Shown here: in pieces, positions 9,203 through 18,716 of the stretch | Layout of the letters: each line of letters starts with the position of its first letter | How positions within the stretch are numbered: position 1 is the first letter of the stretch | Assembly: GCA_015063585.1 (NCBI GenBank) | Contig: SVTW01000002.1 | Span: 23,449-87,448 of the forward strand | DNA length: 64,000 nt | Source of the DNA: Oscillospiraceae bacterium | Lineage (GTDB): Bacteria > Bacillota > Clostridia > Oscillospirales > CAG-272 | Direction: 5' to 3' | Translations under genes and position numbers: made by a program | Notes under the pieces: generated by a model | The model's input: only the letters and a program-made list of their open reading frames with translations | Told to the model about the DNA's origin: nothing | Database searches by the model: none

Positions 9203-9403
9203 ATGAAAATGGGAAAGGTCAAAACACATAAGGCTTCTGCCAAGAGATTTTCCGTAACCGCCAACGGCAAGGTAAAAATGTTCCACAGCTCGCACCGTCA
9301 TAAGACCGGTAATAAGAGCGCAAAGAGACTCAGACATCTGCGTTCCAGCACGATGGTGCAGGGTAAGATGGCAGAGAATCTGAAGACATTGATTCTGAAA
9401 TAA
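9203..9403 (+). CDS. rpmI: 50S ribosomal protein L35
   Basis: MGKVKTHKASAKRF...HRHKTGNKSAKRLRHLR; RBS AAAAGGAG; start 9203 or 9209. Confidence 0.95.
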   Translation: MKMGKVKTHKASAKRFSVTANGKVKMFHSSHRHKTGNKSAKRLRHLRSSTMVQGKMAENLKTLILK

Positions 9404-9425
9404 GACGAAACGGAGGATATAGAAA

Positions 9426-9779
9426 ATGGCAAGAGTTAAGGGCGCAATGATGACGCGCAAGAGAAGAAAGTCCATGCTCAAGGCAGCCAAGGGCTATTGG
9501 GGAGCAAAATCCAAGCATTTTAAGATGGCAAAGCAAGCCGTTATGAAGAGCGGCAACTATGCATTCGCCGGCAGAAAGATGAAGAAGAGAGACTTCCGTT
9601 CTCTCTGGATCACCAGAATTTCCGCACAGGCAAAGGTGAACGGTATGAACTACTCCACCTTTATGCACGGTTTGAAGAAGGCAGGCATTAACCTCAACCG
9701 CAAGATGCTGGCTGAAATTGCTGTTTCCGATAAGGAAGCATTTGCAGCACTCTGCGCACAGGCAAAGGCAGCTCTCTGA
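9426..9779 (+). CDS. rplT: 50S ribosomal protein L20
   Basis: [29 protein letters not shown]. Confidence 0.97.
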   Translation: MARVKGAMMTRKRRKSMLKAAKGYWGAKSKHFKMAKQAVMKSGNYAFAGRKMKKRDFRSLWITRISAQAKVNGMNYSTFMHGLKKAGINLNRKMLAEIAVSDKEAFAALCAQAKAAL

Positions 9780-9789
9780 TTTTGAGAAT

Positions 9790-9817
9790 AAAAACCCGAT
9801 GATTTCATCGGGTTTTT
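9790..9817 (+). terminator. Intrinsic terminator after rplT
   Basis: AAAAACCCGATG/CATCGGGTTTTT. Confidence 0.85.
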
Positions 9818-9829
9818 GTCATTGATAGA

Positions 9830-9853
9830 CACCTTTTTGCAAGGTGGTTTTTT
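9830..9853 (+). terminator. Second tandem hairpin with T-tract after rplT
   Basis: CACCTT tttgc AAGGTG then GTTTTTTC. Confidence 0.55.
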
Positions 9854-9884
9854 CATAAAAATGGACGGAAAGGAGGCTGTTTTT

Positions 9885-10733
9885 GTGAATTGGAGCCAGG
9901 AAGTGATCTGTTCCAGGCAGAACCGAACGGTGGTTGAATTGTGTAAATTGAGCGACAGAAAGGCGCGCGAGGCACATTGTTCCTTCCGCTTCGACGGCAT
10001 TAAATTGCTGGAGGAGGCGGTGCGAAATCGGCTCGCACTTGAGCTTGTTGCGTTGCGTGAATCAAGCGCGGAACGCATCGGCAGGGCATATTCCGAATGG
10101 TGTGAAAGCACGAACTTTGAAGGTGCAAAGCGGATCTTGGTTCTTTCTGACGAACTTTTTGATAAAATTTCGGAAGAAAAATCACCCGAAGGCGTAATTT
10201 GTGTGGCAAAATATATTGACAAATTTCAAAAAAACATTACAATATATAATAGCGCCGATTTTTTGAAGCTGAAAAACGAGCGAATCGTGCTGGTGGAATC
10301 GGTTCGGGATCCCTCCAATATCGGAGCGATCATTCGCAGCGCGGCAGCGCTTGGAGTTGACCGCTTGATCATGAGCTCGGATTGCGCCGACATTTACCAT
10401 CCCCGTGCGGTGCGCGCCTCCATGGGAACGCTTTTTAATCAACCGATCGACCGTGTGGACGACCTTGCGCAGGTCATCGCGCAGTTGCGTGGGACAGGGC
10501 GGCGCGTTTATGCGGCGGCACTCGATCCCTCCGCAAAGCGCTTGGGAAGCTTCGCAATTTCGGAGCATGACACCGTTGTGATCGGAAACGAAGGACACGG
10601 ATTGACCGATGAGACGATCGCGGCATGCGATGCTTGCGTGATGATTCCGATGAGTGACCGTGCCGAGTCTTTTAATGCCGCAGTTGCGGCATCGCTCCTG
10701 ATGTGGGAGTTCGTTGGAAAAACAACCGTTTGA
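9885..10733 (+). CDS. TrmH/SpoU family RNA 2'-O-methyltransferase (GTG start)
   Basis: VRDPSNIGAIIRSAAALGVDRLIMS, GNEGHGLTDE, IPMSDRAESFNAAVAASLLMWE; RBS AAAGGAGG. Confidence 0.88.
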   Translation: MNWSQEVICSRQNRTVVELCKLSDRKAREAHCSFRFDGIKLLEEAVRNRLALELVALRESSAERIGRAYSEWCESTNFEGAKRILVLSDELFDKISEEKSPEGVICVAKYIDKFQKNITIYNSADFLKLKNERIVLVESVRDPSNIGAIIRSAAALGVDRLIMSSDCADIYHPRAVRASMGTLFNQPIDRVDDLAQVIAQLRGTGRRVYAAALDPSAKRLGSFAISEHDTVVIGNEGHGLTDETIAACDACVMIPMSDRAESFNAAVAASLLMWEFVGKTTV

Positions 10734-10756
10734 TTTTTGGAAAGGAGTGCGATCGG

Positions 10757-12109
10757 ATGCAAAAGGGAATGCTATTCTGGATATGGCTTGCCGAGGCTTT
10801 GGGCCCTGCCAACCGCGATTTCCGCGCGTTGATCAGTATTTATGAAAATCCATACGATATTTTCCACGCGGAAGAGGAAGAATTGGAACGGCTGTCTCTT
10901 TCCGATCGCACCCGTAAAAAGCTTGCCGATAAAAATCTTTCACATGCAACCGATATTCTTGACGTGTGTGAACGGTCCGGCATCGGGATTCTCGCCTATT
11001 CGGATGGGGAATATCCCAATACACTCCGTCAGATTGACAGTCCGCCCGTTCTGCTCTATTACAGCGGAACGCTTCCCGATTTCAATACACGGCTGTGTGT
11101 TGGCATGGTGGGCACACGGCGCATGAGCGCTTACGGATTGCGGTCTGCGTATAAGCTTGCATATGAGCTTGCTTGCACAAAGGCAATGGTGATCAGCGGA
11201 ATGGCGGCGGGAATTGACGGCGTATCTGCTGCCGCGGCAATCGCCGCAAAGGGAACTACCGTTGCGATCCTCGGCTGCGGCGTCGATGTTGTTTATCCGC
11301 GCCATCATCAGCGGCTCCGAGACGAGATCCGCCGAACCGGTGTGATCCTTTCCGAGTATCCGCCCGGAACGCGCCCCAACTCCTATCATTTCCCGATCCG
11401 AAACCGGCTGATCAGCGGACTTTCGCACGGCACGGTTGTGGTAGAGGCGGGTATTGGAAGCGGTTCTTTGATCACGGCAAAGGATGCGATCGTGCAGGGC
11501 AGAGACGTATTTGCGATTCCTGCCAACGTTGGAAGCGTTGGAGCGGAAGGAACAAACGGGCTTTTGCGAGACGGTGCCAATCTCGTAACGCAGGCAAAGG
11601 ATATTCTGGACCGCTATGCGTACGTTTTCTCAGAGACGCTTGATACTGCGAGATTGCTCAAGATCGGCGATCGCTCCGAGGCGGATCTCGCCTTTTTGGA
11701 GCAGATGGGCGTGATCACGCTCCATAAAGGTCCCACCCCTCAATCGCCTCGCCTGCAAGCAACGGCACCGATTGAGGAAGCTGCGCCGAAGCCGAAAAAG
11801 CGAGCGGCCAAACCGAGCGGGAACCGCAAAGGAAGGACGGACGAAGCAGTCTCCGCCCACCTGACCGAATCGAGGCAGGCGCGTGAGGCGGAAGCACCGA
11901 CTGCACGGCAAACCCCCGACGAGGTTCTGACCTCTCTCAATGAGGTCCAACGCGCGGTGCTGGAGGCAATTCCGGATGACCGCGCCATTCATGCGGACGC
12001 GCTTTGCGGATTGGACTTTTCATACGGCGACATCGTTGCCGCACTTACGATGCTTGAAATCCTGGGGCTGATCCAAAAGCTTCCGGGTGCACTATATACT
12101 AAAAAATAA
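10757..12109 (+). CDS. dprA: DNA processing protein DprA
   Basis: VGTRRMSAYG, VISGMAAGIDGVS, FPIRNRLISGLS motifs; RBS AAAGGAG; C-terminal winged-helix-like segment. Confidence 0.92.
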   Translation: MQKGMLFWIWLAEALGPANRDFRALISIYENPYDIFHAEEEELERLSLSDRTRKKLADKNLSHATDILDVCERSGIGILAYSDGEYPNTLRQIDSPPVLLYYSGTLPDFNTRLCVGMVGTRRMSAYGLRSAYKLAYELACTKAMVISGMAAGIDGVSAAAAIAAKGTTVAILGCGVDVVYPRHHQRLRDEIRRTGVILSEYPPGTRPNSYHFPIRNRLISGLSHGTVVVEAGIGSGSLITAKDAIVQGRDVFAIPANVGSVGAEGTNGLLRDGANLVTQAKDILDRYAYVFSETLDTARLLKIGDRSEADLAFLEQMGVITLHKGPTPQSPRLQATAPIEEAAPKPKKRAAKPSGNRKGRTDEAVSAHLTESRQAREAEAPTARQTPDEVLTSLNEVQRAVLEAIPDDRAIHADALCGLDFSYGDIVAALTMLEILGLIQKLPGALYTKK

Positions 12110-12132
12110 CCCTTGACAGAAAGGAACCAAAA

Positions 12133-14448
12133 ATGGCAAATAATCTGGTGATTTTGGAGTCTCCTTCCAAAGCTTTGACTGTGAAAGGATATCTCGGAAC
12201 CAACTATAAAGTAATCGCGTCCTTCGGACACGTCAGAGATCTGCCCAAGAGCTCTCTCGGTGTCGACATTGAACATGATTTTGACGCGCATTATATCAAT
12301 ATCCGCGGCAAGGGCGATCTGATCAAAGAGATCCGCCGAGAGGCAAAGGCGGCAAACAAGATCTTCCTCGCAACCGACCCTGACCGCGAAGGAGAAGCCA
12401 TTGCTTGGCATCTCGCCGCGGCACTTGGGATTCCGGAAGAAAAAACACAGCGCATCTGCTTCAACGAGGTTACAAAAACCGCGGTAAAGGCGGCAATCAA
12501 GTCGCCCCGTCCGATCGACATGAATCTTGTAAATTCTCAGCAGACACGCCGTATTCTTGACCGTATCCTCGGTTATAAGCTCAGCCCTCTGCTTTGGAAA
12601 AACGTGAAGAGCGGCTTGAGCGCGGGACGCGTACAGTCGGTCGCAACGCGCATGATCGTGGAGCGCGAGGAAAAGATCCGTTCCTTTGTACCTGTGGAGT
12701 ATTGGACCATCGATTCCATGCTTCACAGCCCCGACGGAAAGAACTTTATCGTTCACTTTTGGGGGGATCGGAACGGAAAGATCCGACTTTCCAGCGAGGC
12801 AGAGGCACAGGCTGTCGCACAGGCGGTGAACGGACGGCAGTATGCGGTCCACTCGGTCAAAAAGGCGGCAAAGCATAAGCTCCCCGCAGCCCCCTTTACA
12901 ACCTCCACCCTGCAGCAGGAGGCGTTCCGCAAGCTTGGATTTCAGTCCCAGCGCACCATGCGCGTAGCGCAGGAGCTTTACGAAGGTATCAATCTCGGCA
13001 CGGAGCTTGGCGGTGTGCAGGGTCTGATCACCTATATGCGTACCGATTCGGTCCGTATTTCGGCTGACGCGCAGACAAGCGCACGCGAATTTATCAAACA
13101 AAAATACGGTGAGAGCTATTGCCCCGAAACGCCCCGCGTCTTTAAGACCAAGGCAGGCGCGCAGGACGCGCACGAGGCGATCCGTCCCACCAACGTTGCA
13201 TTTGAGCCGCAACGTCTTCGCAAGCAGCTCACAGCCGATCAGTTCAAGCTTTACAAGCTGATTTGGGAATGCTTTATCGCAAGCCAGATGGAATCTGCCG
13301 TATTGGATACAATCACCATTGATTTCCTTTGTGCCGATTATATCTTCCGCACCAGCGGCTATTCGGTTCAATTCCCCGGATATATGGCGGTTTATGAGCA
13401 GAGCGAGGAGGAGTCGGGCAATAATGCCGATGATCCGCGCGAGGTCAAGGATATTCGTTTGCCCAATCTGGCAAACGGTCAGATGTTGAATGCCGATGAC
13501 GCAGAGCTGACTCAGCATTTTACAGAGCCGCCCGTACGCTATAACGATGCGTCGCTCATTCAAATGCTCAAGGATCTGGATATCGGACGTCCCAGTACGT
13601 ACGTCAGCATCATTACCACCATTCTTGCGCGCAATTACGTGAAGCGAGAGGGAAAAGCGTTTGTGCCCACCCCCTTGGGAGAGGTTACCAATAAGCTCAT
13701 GCTGGAGAATTTCGCTTCGATCGTTGACTACGGATTTACCGCGGAGATGGAAAAGGCACTCGATGAGATTGAGGACGGAAACGAGGAGATGCTGAACGTT
13801 CTTCGTCGCTTCTGGGGGGATTTCTCCAAGCAGCTTGAGGTTGCGGAAAAGACGATCGGGGAGAATGCGATCGAGGTTCCGCCTGAGGAGACCGATATTA
13901 TCTGTGATAAGTGCGGCAGCCGCATGGTTGTCAGAAACGGACGCTTCGGCAAATTTGCCGCATGTCCCAATTATCCCACCTGCCGCAACACCAAGCCCTT
14001 AACGGCTCCCGTCGTAACCGATTCCGAAGAAAATGAGGAATCCGAGGCGGAGAAGAAGAAGGCTCCCGTGATCGCTGATTTCAAATGCGAGAAATGCGGA
14101 GCGGATATGGTTCTCCGTACGGGAAAATTCGGAAGCTTTTATGCTTGCAGCCGCTATCCCGAATGCAAGTACACCAAGGCGCGCGTGCGTGAGACCGGCG
14201 TGGATTGCCCCAAGTGCGGCGCAAAAGTGATCACAAAGCTTGGCCGTAACCATTCGGTTTTCTATAGCTGTGAAAAATATCCCACGTGTGATTTCTCGTC
14301 CTGGGATATGCCCGTGAATGAGCATTGTCCCAATTGCGGCAAGCTGCTCTTCCGCAAGAAGGGGAAAAACCTGCTTGTGTGCCATGATACGAATTGCGGG
14401 TATTCGCGTGTGATCGAAAATCAGACGTCCGAGGGAACAGAGGAATGA
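12133..14448 (+). CDS. topA: DNA topoisomerase I with C-terminal zinc ribbons
   Basis: LVILESPSKALTVKGYLG, DPDREGEAIAWHL, TYMRTDS, four C-terminal Cys4 ribbons. Confidence 0.96.
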   Translation: MANNLVILESPSKALTVKGYLGTNYKVIASFGHVRDLPKSSLGVDIEHDFDAHYINIRGKGDLIKEIRREAKAANKIFLATDPDREGEAIAWHLAAALGIPEEKTQRICFNEVTKTAVKAAIKSPRPIDMNLVNSQQTRRILDRILGYKLSPLLWKNVKSGLSAGRVQSVATRMIVEREEKIRSFVPVEYWTIDSMLHSPDGKNFIVHFWGDRNGKIRLSSEAEAQAVAQAVNGRQYAVHSVKKAAKHKLPAAPFTTSTLQQEAFRKLGFQSQRTMRVAQELYEGINLGTELGGVQGLITYMRTDSVRISADAQTSAREFIKQKYGESYCPETPRVFKTKAGAQDAHEAIRPTNVAFEPQRLRKQLTADQFKLYKLIWECFIASQMESAVLDTITIDFLCADYIFRTSGYSVQFPGYMAVYEQSEEESGNNADDPREVKDIRLPNLANGQMLNADDAELTQHFTEPPVRYNDASLIQMLKDLDIGRPSTYVSIITTILARNYVKREGKAFVPTPLGEVTNKLMLENFASIVDYGFTAEMEKALDEIEDGNEEMLNVLRRFWGDFSKQLEVAEKTIGENAIEVPPEETDIICDKCGSRMVVRNGRFGKFAACPNYPTCRNTKPLTAPVVTDSEENEESEAEKKKAPVIADFKCEKCGADMVLRTGKFGSFYACSRYPECKYTKARVRETGVDCPKCGAKVITKLGRNHSVFYSCEKYPTCDFSSWDMPVNEHCPNCGKLLFRKKGKNLLVCHDTNCGYSRVIENQTSEGTEE

Positions 14449-15797
14449 TGGATCAACCGATCGTTCATATCTACGGAGCGGGGCTGGCAGGGTGTGAGGC
14501 CGCATGGCAGGCTGTTCGCAACGGCGCGCGGGTTCGGCTTTTTGAAATGAAACCCGAAAAATACACCCCCGCTCATCACACCCCCGATTTTGCGGAATTG
14601 GTCTGTTCCAATTCGCTTCGCTCAGACAGTGTATCCAATGCCGTGGGGCTTCTCAAAGAGGAGATGCGCCGCCTTGGGTCGCTGATCATGGAAGCGGCAG
14701 ATGCCACACGTGTCCCCGCGGGCTCGGCGTTGGCGGTCGACCGCGTGAAATTTTCGCAATATATCACCGATAAGATCCGTTCCTGCCCGATGATCGAGGT
14801 GGTTTCCGCCGAGGCGGATCGGGTGGAGGACGGGTGCGTTACCGTGATCGCAACAGGACCCCTTACCTCGGATCGCATGGCGAACTACATGCAAACCGAT
14901 CTTGGGTGTGAGGGATTGCATTTCTTTGACGCGGCGGCACCGATCGTGGACTACGCGTCGATCAACATGGACGTCGCATATTTTGCGTCGCGCTATGATA
15001 AGGGCGATGCGGACTATATCAACTGCCCGATGACAAAGGAACAGTATGATGCCTTTTACGAGGCTTTGCTATCCGCCGAGGAGGCAGAGCTGAAGGAATT
15101 TGACCGTGAGAGTCAAAAGTCTTTGAAGGTTTTTGAGGGATGCATGCCGGTGGAGGTAATGGCACGGCGCGGCTACGATACGCTCCGTTACGGACCGCTC
15201 AAGCCGGTGGGGCTCATTGACCCCCGCGTGGGGAAGGAGGCATATGCCGTTGTGCAGCTCCGCAAGGAGAACGTGGAGGCAACGATGTTCAATCTCGTTG
15301 GCTTTCAAACGCACCTGACCTTTCCCGAGCAAAGACGCGTGTTCCGCATGATCCCCGGGCTTGAAAACGCCGAGTTTTTGCGCTACGGTATCATGCACCG
15401 AAACACCTATCTGAATTCTCCCGGCTTTTTGCAAGCCGATTACTCCATGCAATCGCGCCCGCAGATTTTCTTCGCGGGGCAAATGACAGGCGTTGAGGGA
15501 TACGTAGAGTCAGCGGGAAGCGGGCTTGTTGCGGGCATCAATGCGGCGCGTCGCGCAAAAGGCGAGACGGCAAGGATCTTCCCCGAGGAGACCATGCTCG
15601 GTGCTATGGCGGCTTACGTCAGCCGAGGCGGAGTGGGGGCATTTGTTCCCATGAATGCCAATTTCGGAATCGTTCCGCCGCTGGGCTATCGCGTCAAAGG
15701 CGGAAAGACCGCCAAAAATGAAAAGCTTGCCGAACGCGCGCTTGCGCTGATCGAGTCGATTGCGGGCGGTGACGCTTGTTCAACCGACGCCACGTAA
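14445..15797 (+). CDS. trmFO: Methylenetetrahydrofolate--tRNA-(uracil-5-)-methyltransferase
   Basis: IYGAGLAGCEAAWQ, ELVCSNSLRSD, FFAGQMTGVEGYVESA; overlaps topA stop. Confidence 0.94.
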   Translation: MMDQPIVHIYGAGLAGCEAAWQAVRNGARVRLFEMKPEKYTPAHHTPDFAELVCSNSLRSDSVSNAVGLLKEEMRRLGSLIMEAADATRVPAGSALAVDRVKFSQYITDKIRSCPMIEVVSAEADRVEDGCVTVIATGPLTSDRMANYMQTDLGCEGLHFFDAAAPIVDYASINMDVAYFASRYDKGDADYINCPMTKEQYDAFYEALLSAEEAELKEFDRESQKSLKVFEGCMPVEVMARRGYDTLRYGPLKPVGLIDPRVGKEAYAVVQLRKENVEATMFNLVGFQTHLTFPEQRRVFRMIPGLENAEFLRYGIMHRNTYLNSPGFLQADYSMQSRPQIFFAGQMTGVEGYVESAGSGLVAGINAARRAKGETARIFPEETMLGAMAAYVSRGGVGAFVPMNANFGIVPPLGYRVKGGKTAKNEKLAERALALIESIAGGDACSTDAT

Positions 15798-15836
15798 ATA
15801 AAAGAAGGATCGGCGATCTCAGCCGAGGAAAGATAA

Positions 15837-16880
15837 ATGAAAATCATTGTGGATATCATGGGGGGCGACAATGCCCCCGAGGAAACCGTCAAGGGCGCGA
15901 TCATGGCAACGCGCGAACTTGATGCCGAATATATTTGGGTTGGAGACCGCAACGCGATCGAGTCGATCGCAAAGGCGGAAAATTTTGATCTGAGCGGTAT
16001 TGAGATCGTTCATGCCGAGGATGTGATCACAATGGAGGATGATCCTCTTTCGATCACACGCGCCAAAAAACAGTCGTCCATGGCAGTTGGCTTGCGTTTG
16101 CTTGCCGAAGGGCGGGGCGATGCCTTTGTCAGCACGGGAAATACGGGTGCACTCTTTACGGGCGCTACCTTGATTGTGCGCAAGATCAAGGGATTGCAAC
16201 GCGCGGGAATCGGTACGGTTTTGCCGATGAAGAATCCCGTTCTGCTTCTGGACTGCGGTGCGAACGTGACGGTAACCGACGAGAATCTGGAGCAATTTGC
16301 CGTGATCGGATCTGCATATATGCGCAAGATGTTCGGCATCGCGTCGCCGCGTGTCGGACTGCTCAACAACGGCACCGAGGCTTGCAAGGGCACCGAGCTC
16401 CAACAGGCGGCTTACCGCCGTTTGTCGGAGGCTCCCGATCTCAATTTTGTCGGAAATATTGAAGGCAGCGCAATTGCCGCCGACCGTTGCGACGTGCTTG
16501 TTGCCGATGGTTTTACCGGTAATATCCTGCTTAAAAGCATTGAGGGCGTTGGAAAATTCATGCTCAGCAAGCTCAAGGGCGTGTTTTACTCCTCGCTCGT
16601 GACCAAGCTTGCCGCCGCTGTGATCAAAAAGCCGCTTTATGCCATGAAAAAGGATCTGGATCCCAACGAGCAGGGCGGTTCCCCGATCCTCGGTATATCC
16701 AAGCCGGTGATCAAGGCGCACGGTTCTTCAAAAGCCAAGGCGTTCAAGAATGCCATTCGCCAAGCGATCGCTTTTTCGCAATCGGGAGCGATCGAGGAGC
16801 TGACCGAGGCGGCTGCCGCATACGCGGCAAGAAAGAAAGCCGCGCGGGAACGTGTTTCGTCGCAAAGTTCTGCGGAGTAA
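15837..16880 (+). CDS. plsX: Phosphate acyltransferase PlsX
   Basis: MKIIVDIMGGDNAPEETVKGA, STGNTGA, GFTGNILLKSIEG. Confidence 0.94.
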   Translation: MKIIVDIMGGDNAPEETVKGAIMATRELDAEYIWVGDRNAIESIAKAENFDLSGIEIVHAEDVITMEDDPLSITRAKKQSSMAVGLRLLAEGRGDAFVSTGNTGALFTGATLIVRKIKGLQRAGIGTVLPMKNPVLLLDCGANVTVTDENLEQFAVIGSAYMRKMFGIASPRVGLLNNGTEACKGTELQQAAYRRLSEAPDLNFVGNIEGSAIAADRCDVLVADGFTGNILLKSIEGVGKFMLSKLKGVFYSSLVTKLAAAVIKKPLYAMKKDLDPNEQGGSPILGISKPVIKAHGSSKAKAFKNAIRQAIAFSQSGAIEELTEAAAAYAARKKAARERVSSQSSAE

Positions 16881-16946
16881 TACGTGGCTCCATCGGAATA
16901 CACATTCCGAAAAACTTTTAGCACGACAGAAAGAGGTTTTGATTTC

Positions 16947-17669
16947 ATGCCATTGTCATTGGAAGAATTGCAGGAGCGGGTTGGTTATCGCTTCCGCGAT
17001 CCTGAATATTTACGTCGCGCGCTGACGCATTCGTCTTACGCGAATGAGACTGGTGTACCCAATCACCACTTGCTCTGCAACGAGCGCTCGGAATTTCTCG
17101 GAGATTCGGTGCTTTCTTTGGTAACGAGCGATTTTCTGTTCCACCGTTACCCCGAGCTACCCGAGGGCGATCTGACGCGCATGCGCGCCGAGCTGGTTTG
17201 TGAAAAAGCCTTGGCGTCCTTTGCCACCGAGCTTGGATTGGGCGATTTTCTTCTGCTTGGAAAAGGGGAACGTAACAGCGGCGGTGCCGAAAAGCCTGCC
17301 GTGATAGCCGATGCTTTTGAGGCAATTTTAGCCGCGATCTATCTGGATGCCGGAAGAATGAACGGGCTGCATGCCGTAGCCGATTTTCTGCTTCCTTTTC
17401 TGGAACGCGCGGCGGCTACCATGCCCAATGCGGGCGGTTACCATGCCGACTGCAAATCACGCTTGCAGGAGTTTGTGCAAAAGGATCATTCCAACGGAAA
17501 GCTTGATTACCGTTTGGTCAGCGAAACGGGGCCCGATCATAACAAGACCTTTACCGTAGAGGTTTATCTTGACTCCAATTGTATCGGCCGCGGGGTCGGA
17601 CATGCTAAAAAGATGGCTGAACAAATGGCGGCACGCAACGCGCTGGCTTTGTTTGGAATCGAAGTTTAA
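16947..17669 (+). CDS. rnc: Ribonuclease III
   Basis: NERSEFLGDSVL motif, C-terminal dsRBD DCKSRLQEFVQK. Confidence 0.94.
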   Translation: MPLSLEELQERVGYRFRDPEYLRRALTHSSYANETGVPNHHLLCNERSEFLGDSVLSLVTSDFLFHRYPELPEGDLTRMRAELVCEKALASFATELGLGDFLLLGKGERNSGGAEKPAVIADAFEAILAAIYLDAGRMNGLHAVADFLLPFLERAAATMPNAGGYHADCKSRLQEFVQKDHSNGKLDYRLVSETGPDHNKTFTVEVYLDSNCIGRGVGHAKKMAEQMAARNALALFGIEV

Positions 17670-18716
17670 ATGGCACATCGCAATATCCCCATTTTTATCC
17701 CGCATATGGGATGCCCAAACCAATGTGTGTTTTGCAATCAGCGTTCGATCTCGGAATGCCGCTCGTTTGACCGAGCGCAGGTGCGTGTTCAGATCGAGCA
17801 ATGCCTCGCTACCATTCCCGCAACCGATGACGTTGAGATCGCTTTTTTCGGCGGGTCATTTACAGGGATCGACCGGGACCTGATGATCGGGCTTTTGGAG
17901 ATCGCACAGGATTACGTGCGGCAGGGCAGGGTTGGCGCGATCCGTCTTTCCACCCGTCCCGATTATATCAGCGAGGAGATCCTGTCGATCCTCTCGCGCT
18001 ATTCGGTACGCGTGATCGAGCTCGGATTGCAAAGCATGGATGAGCGTGTATTGTTGGCATCAAAACGGGGACATACCGCACAGGATTCCGAGCGGGCGTG
18101 CCGTATGATCCTGCAAGCAGGCTTTGGTCTTGTTGGGCAAATGATGATTGGACTGCCGGCTTCTACCCCCGAGAGTGAGCTTGCAACCGCCCAAAAGATC
18201 TGTGATATGGGTGCCGAGGCGGTTCGTATCTATCCAACCGTCGTGTTTTATGACACACCCCTTTGTGAGATGGTGAAAAACGGTTCCTATGTGCCCTTAA
18301 ATCAATCCGATGCCGTTGCGCGGTCGGCGGCTGTGCTCCGTATATTTGTTGCGCGAGGAGTTCCTTGCATCCGTTTGGGGCTTTGCGCAACCGAAACGTT
18401 GACTTCACCGCAAGCCGTGATGGCGGGACCGAATCACCCCGCACTCGGAGAGCTTGTTTGGAACGCGGTGTGGTACGGCGTGCTACGGGAGCGGGTCGAA
18501 CAACGCGGATTTTGCGGGGAAGAAATTATACTTCGGGTTCCCGCGCGTGAAATCTCGCGTATTGTGGGACAAAAGCGTTGTAATATAGACCGTTTGGAGC
18601 GCGAAACCGGCACGCGCGTGAAGAAAATTGTCGGTGAGAAAGAGTTACAGGAAATTCTGCCGGAGGCGGCAGATACAAACAAAGATGCGCAGGAGGAAAA
18701 GCCACCGTGTATTTAA
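17670..18716 (+). CDS. Radical SAM protein (Elp3-like)
   Basis: HMGCPNQCVFCNQR CxxxxxCxxC-type cluster motif; FFGGSFTGI. Confidence 0.85.
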   Translation: MAHRNIPIFIPHMGCPNQCVFCNQRSISECRSFDRAQVRVQIEQCLATIPATDDVEIAFFGGSFTGIDRDLMIGLLEIAQDYVRQGRVGAIRLSTRPDYISEEILSILSRYSVRVIELGLQSMDERVLLASKRGHTAQDSERACRMILQAGFGLVGQMMIGLPASTPESELATAQKICDMGAEAVRIYPTVVFYDTPLCEMVKNGSYVPLNQSDAVARSAAVLRIFVARGVPCIRLGLCATETLTSPQAVMAGPNHPALGELVWNAVWYGVLRERVEQRGFCGEEIILRVPAREISRIVGQKRCNIDRLERETGTRVKKIVGEKELQEILPEAADTNKDAQEEKPPCI

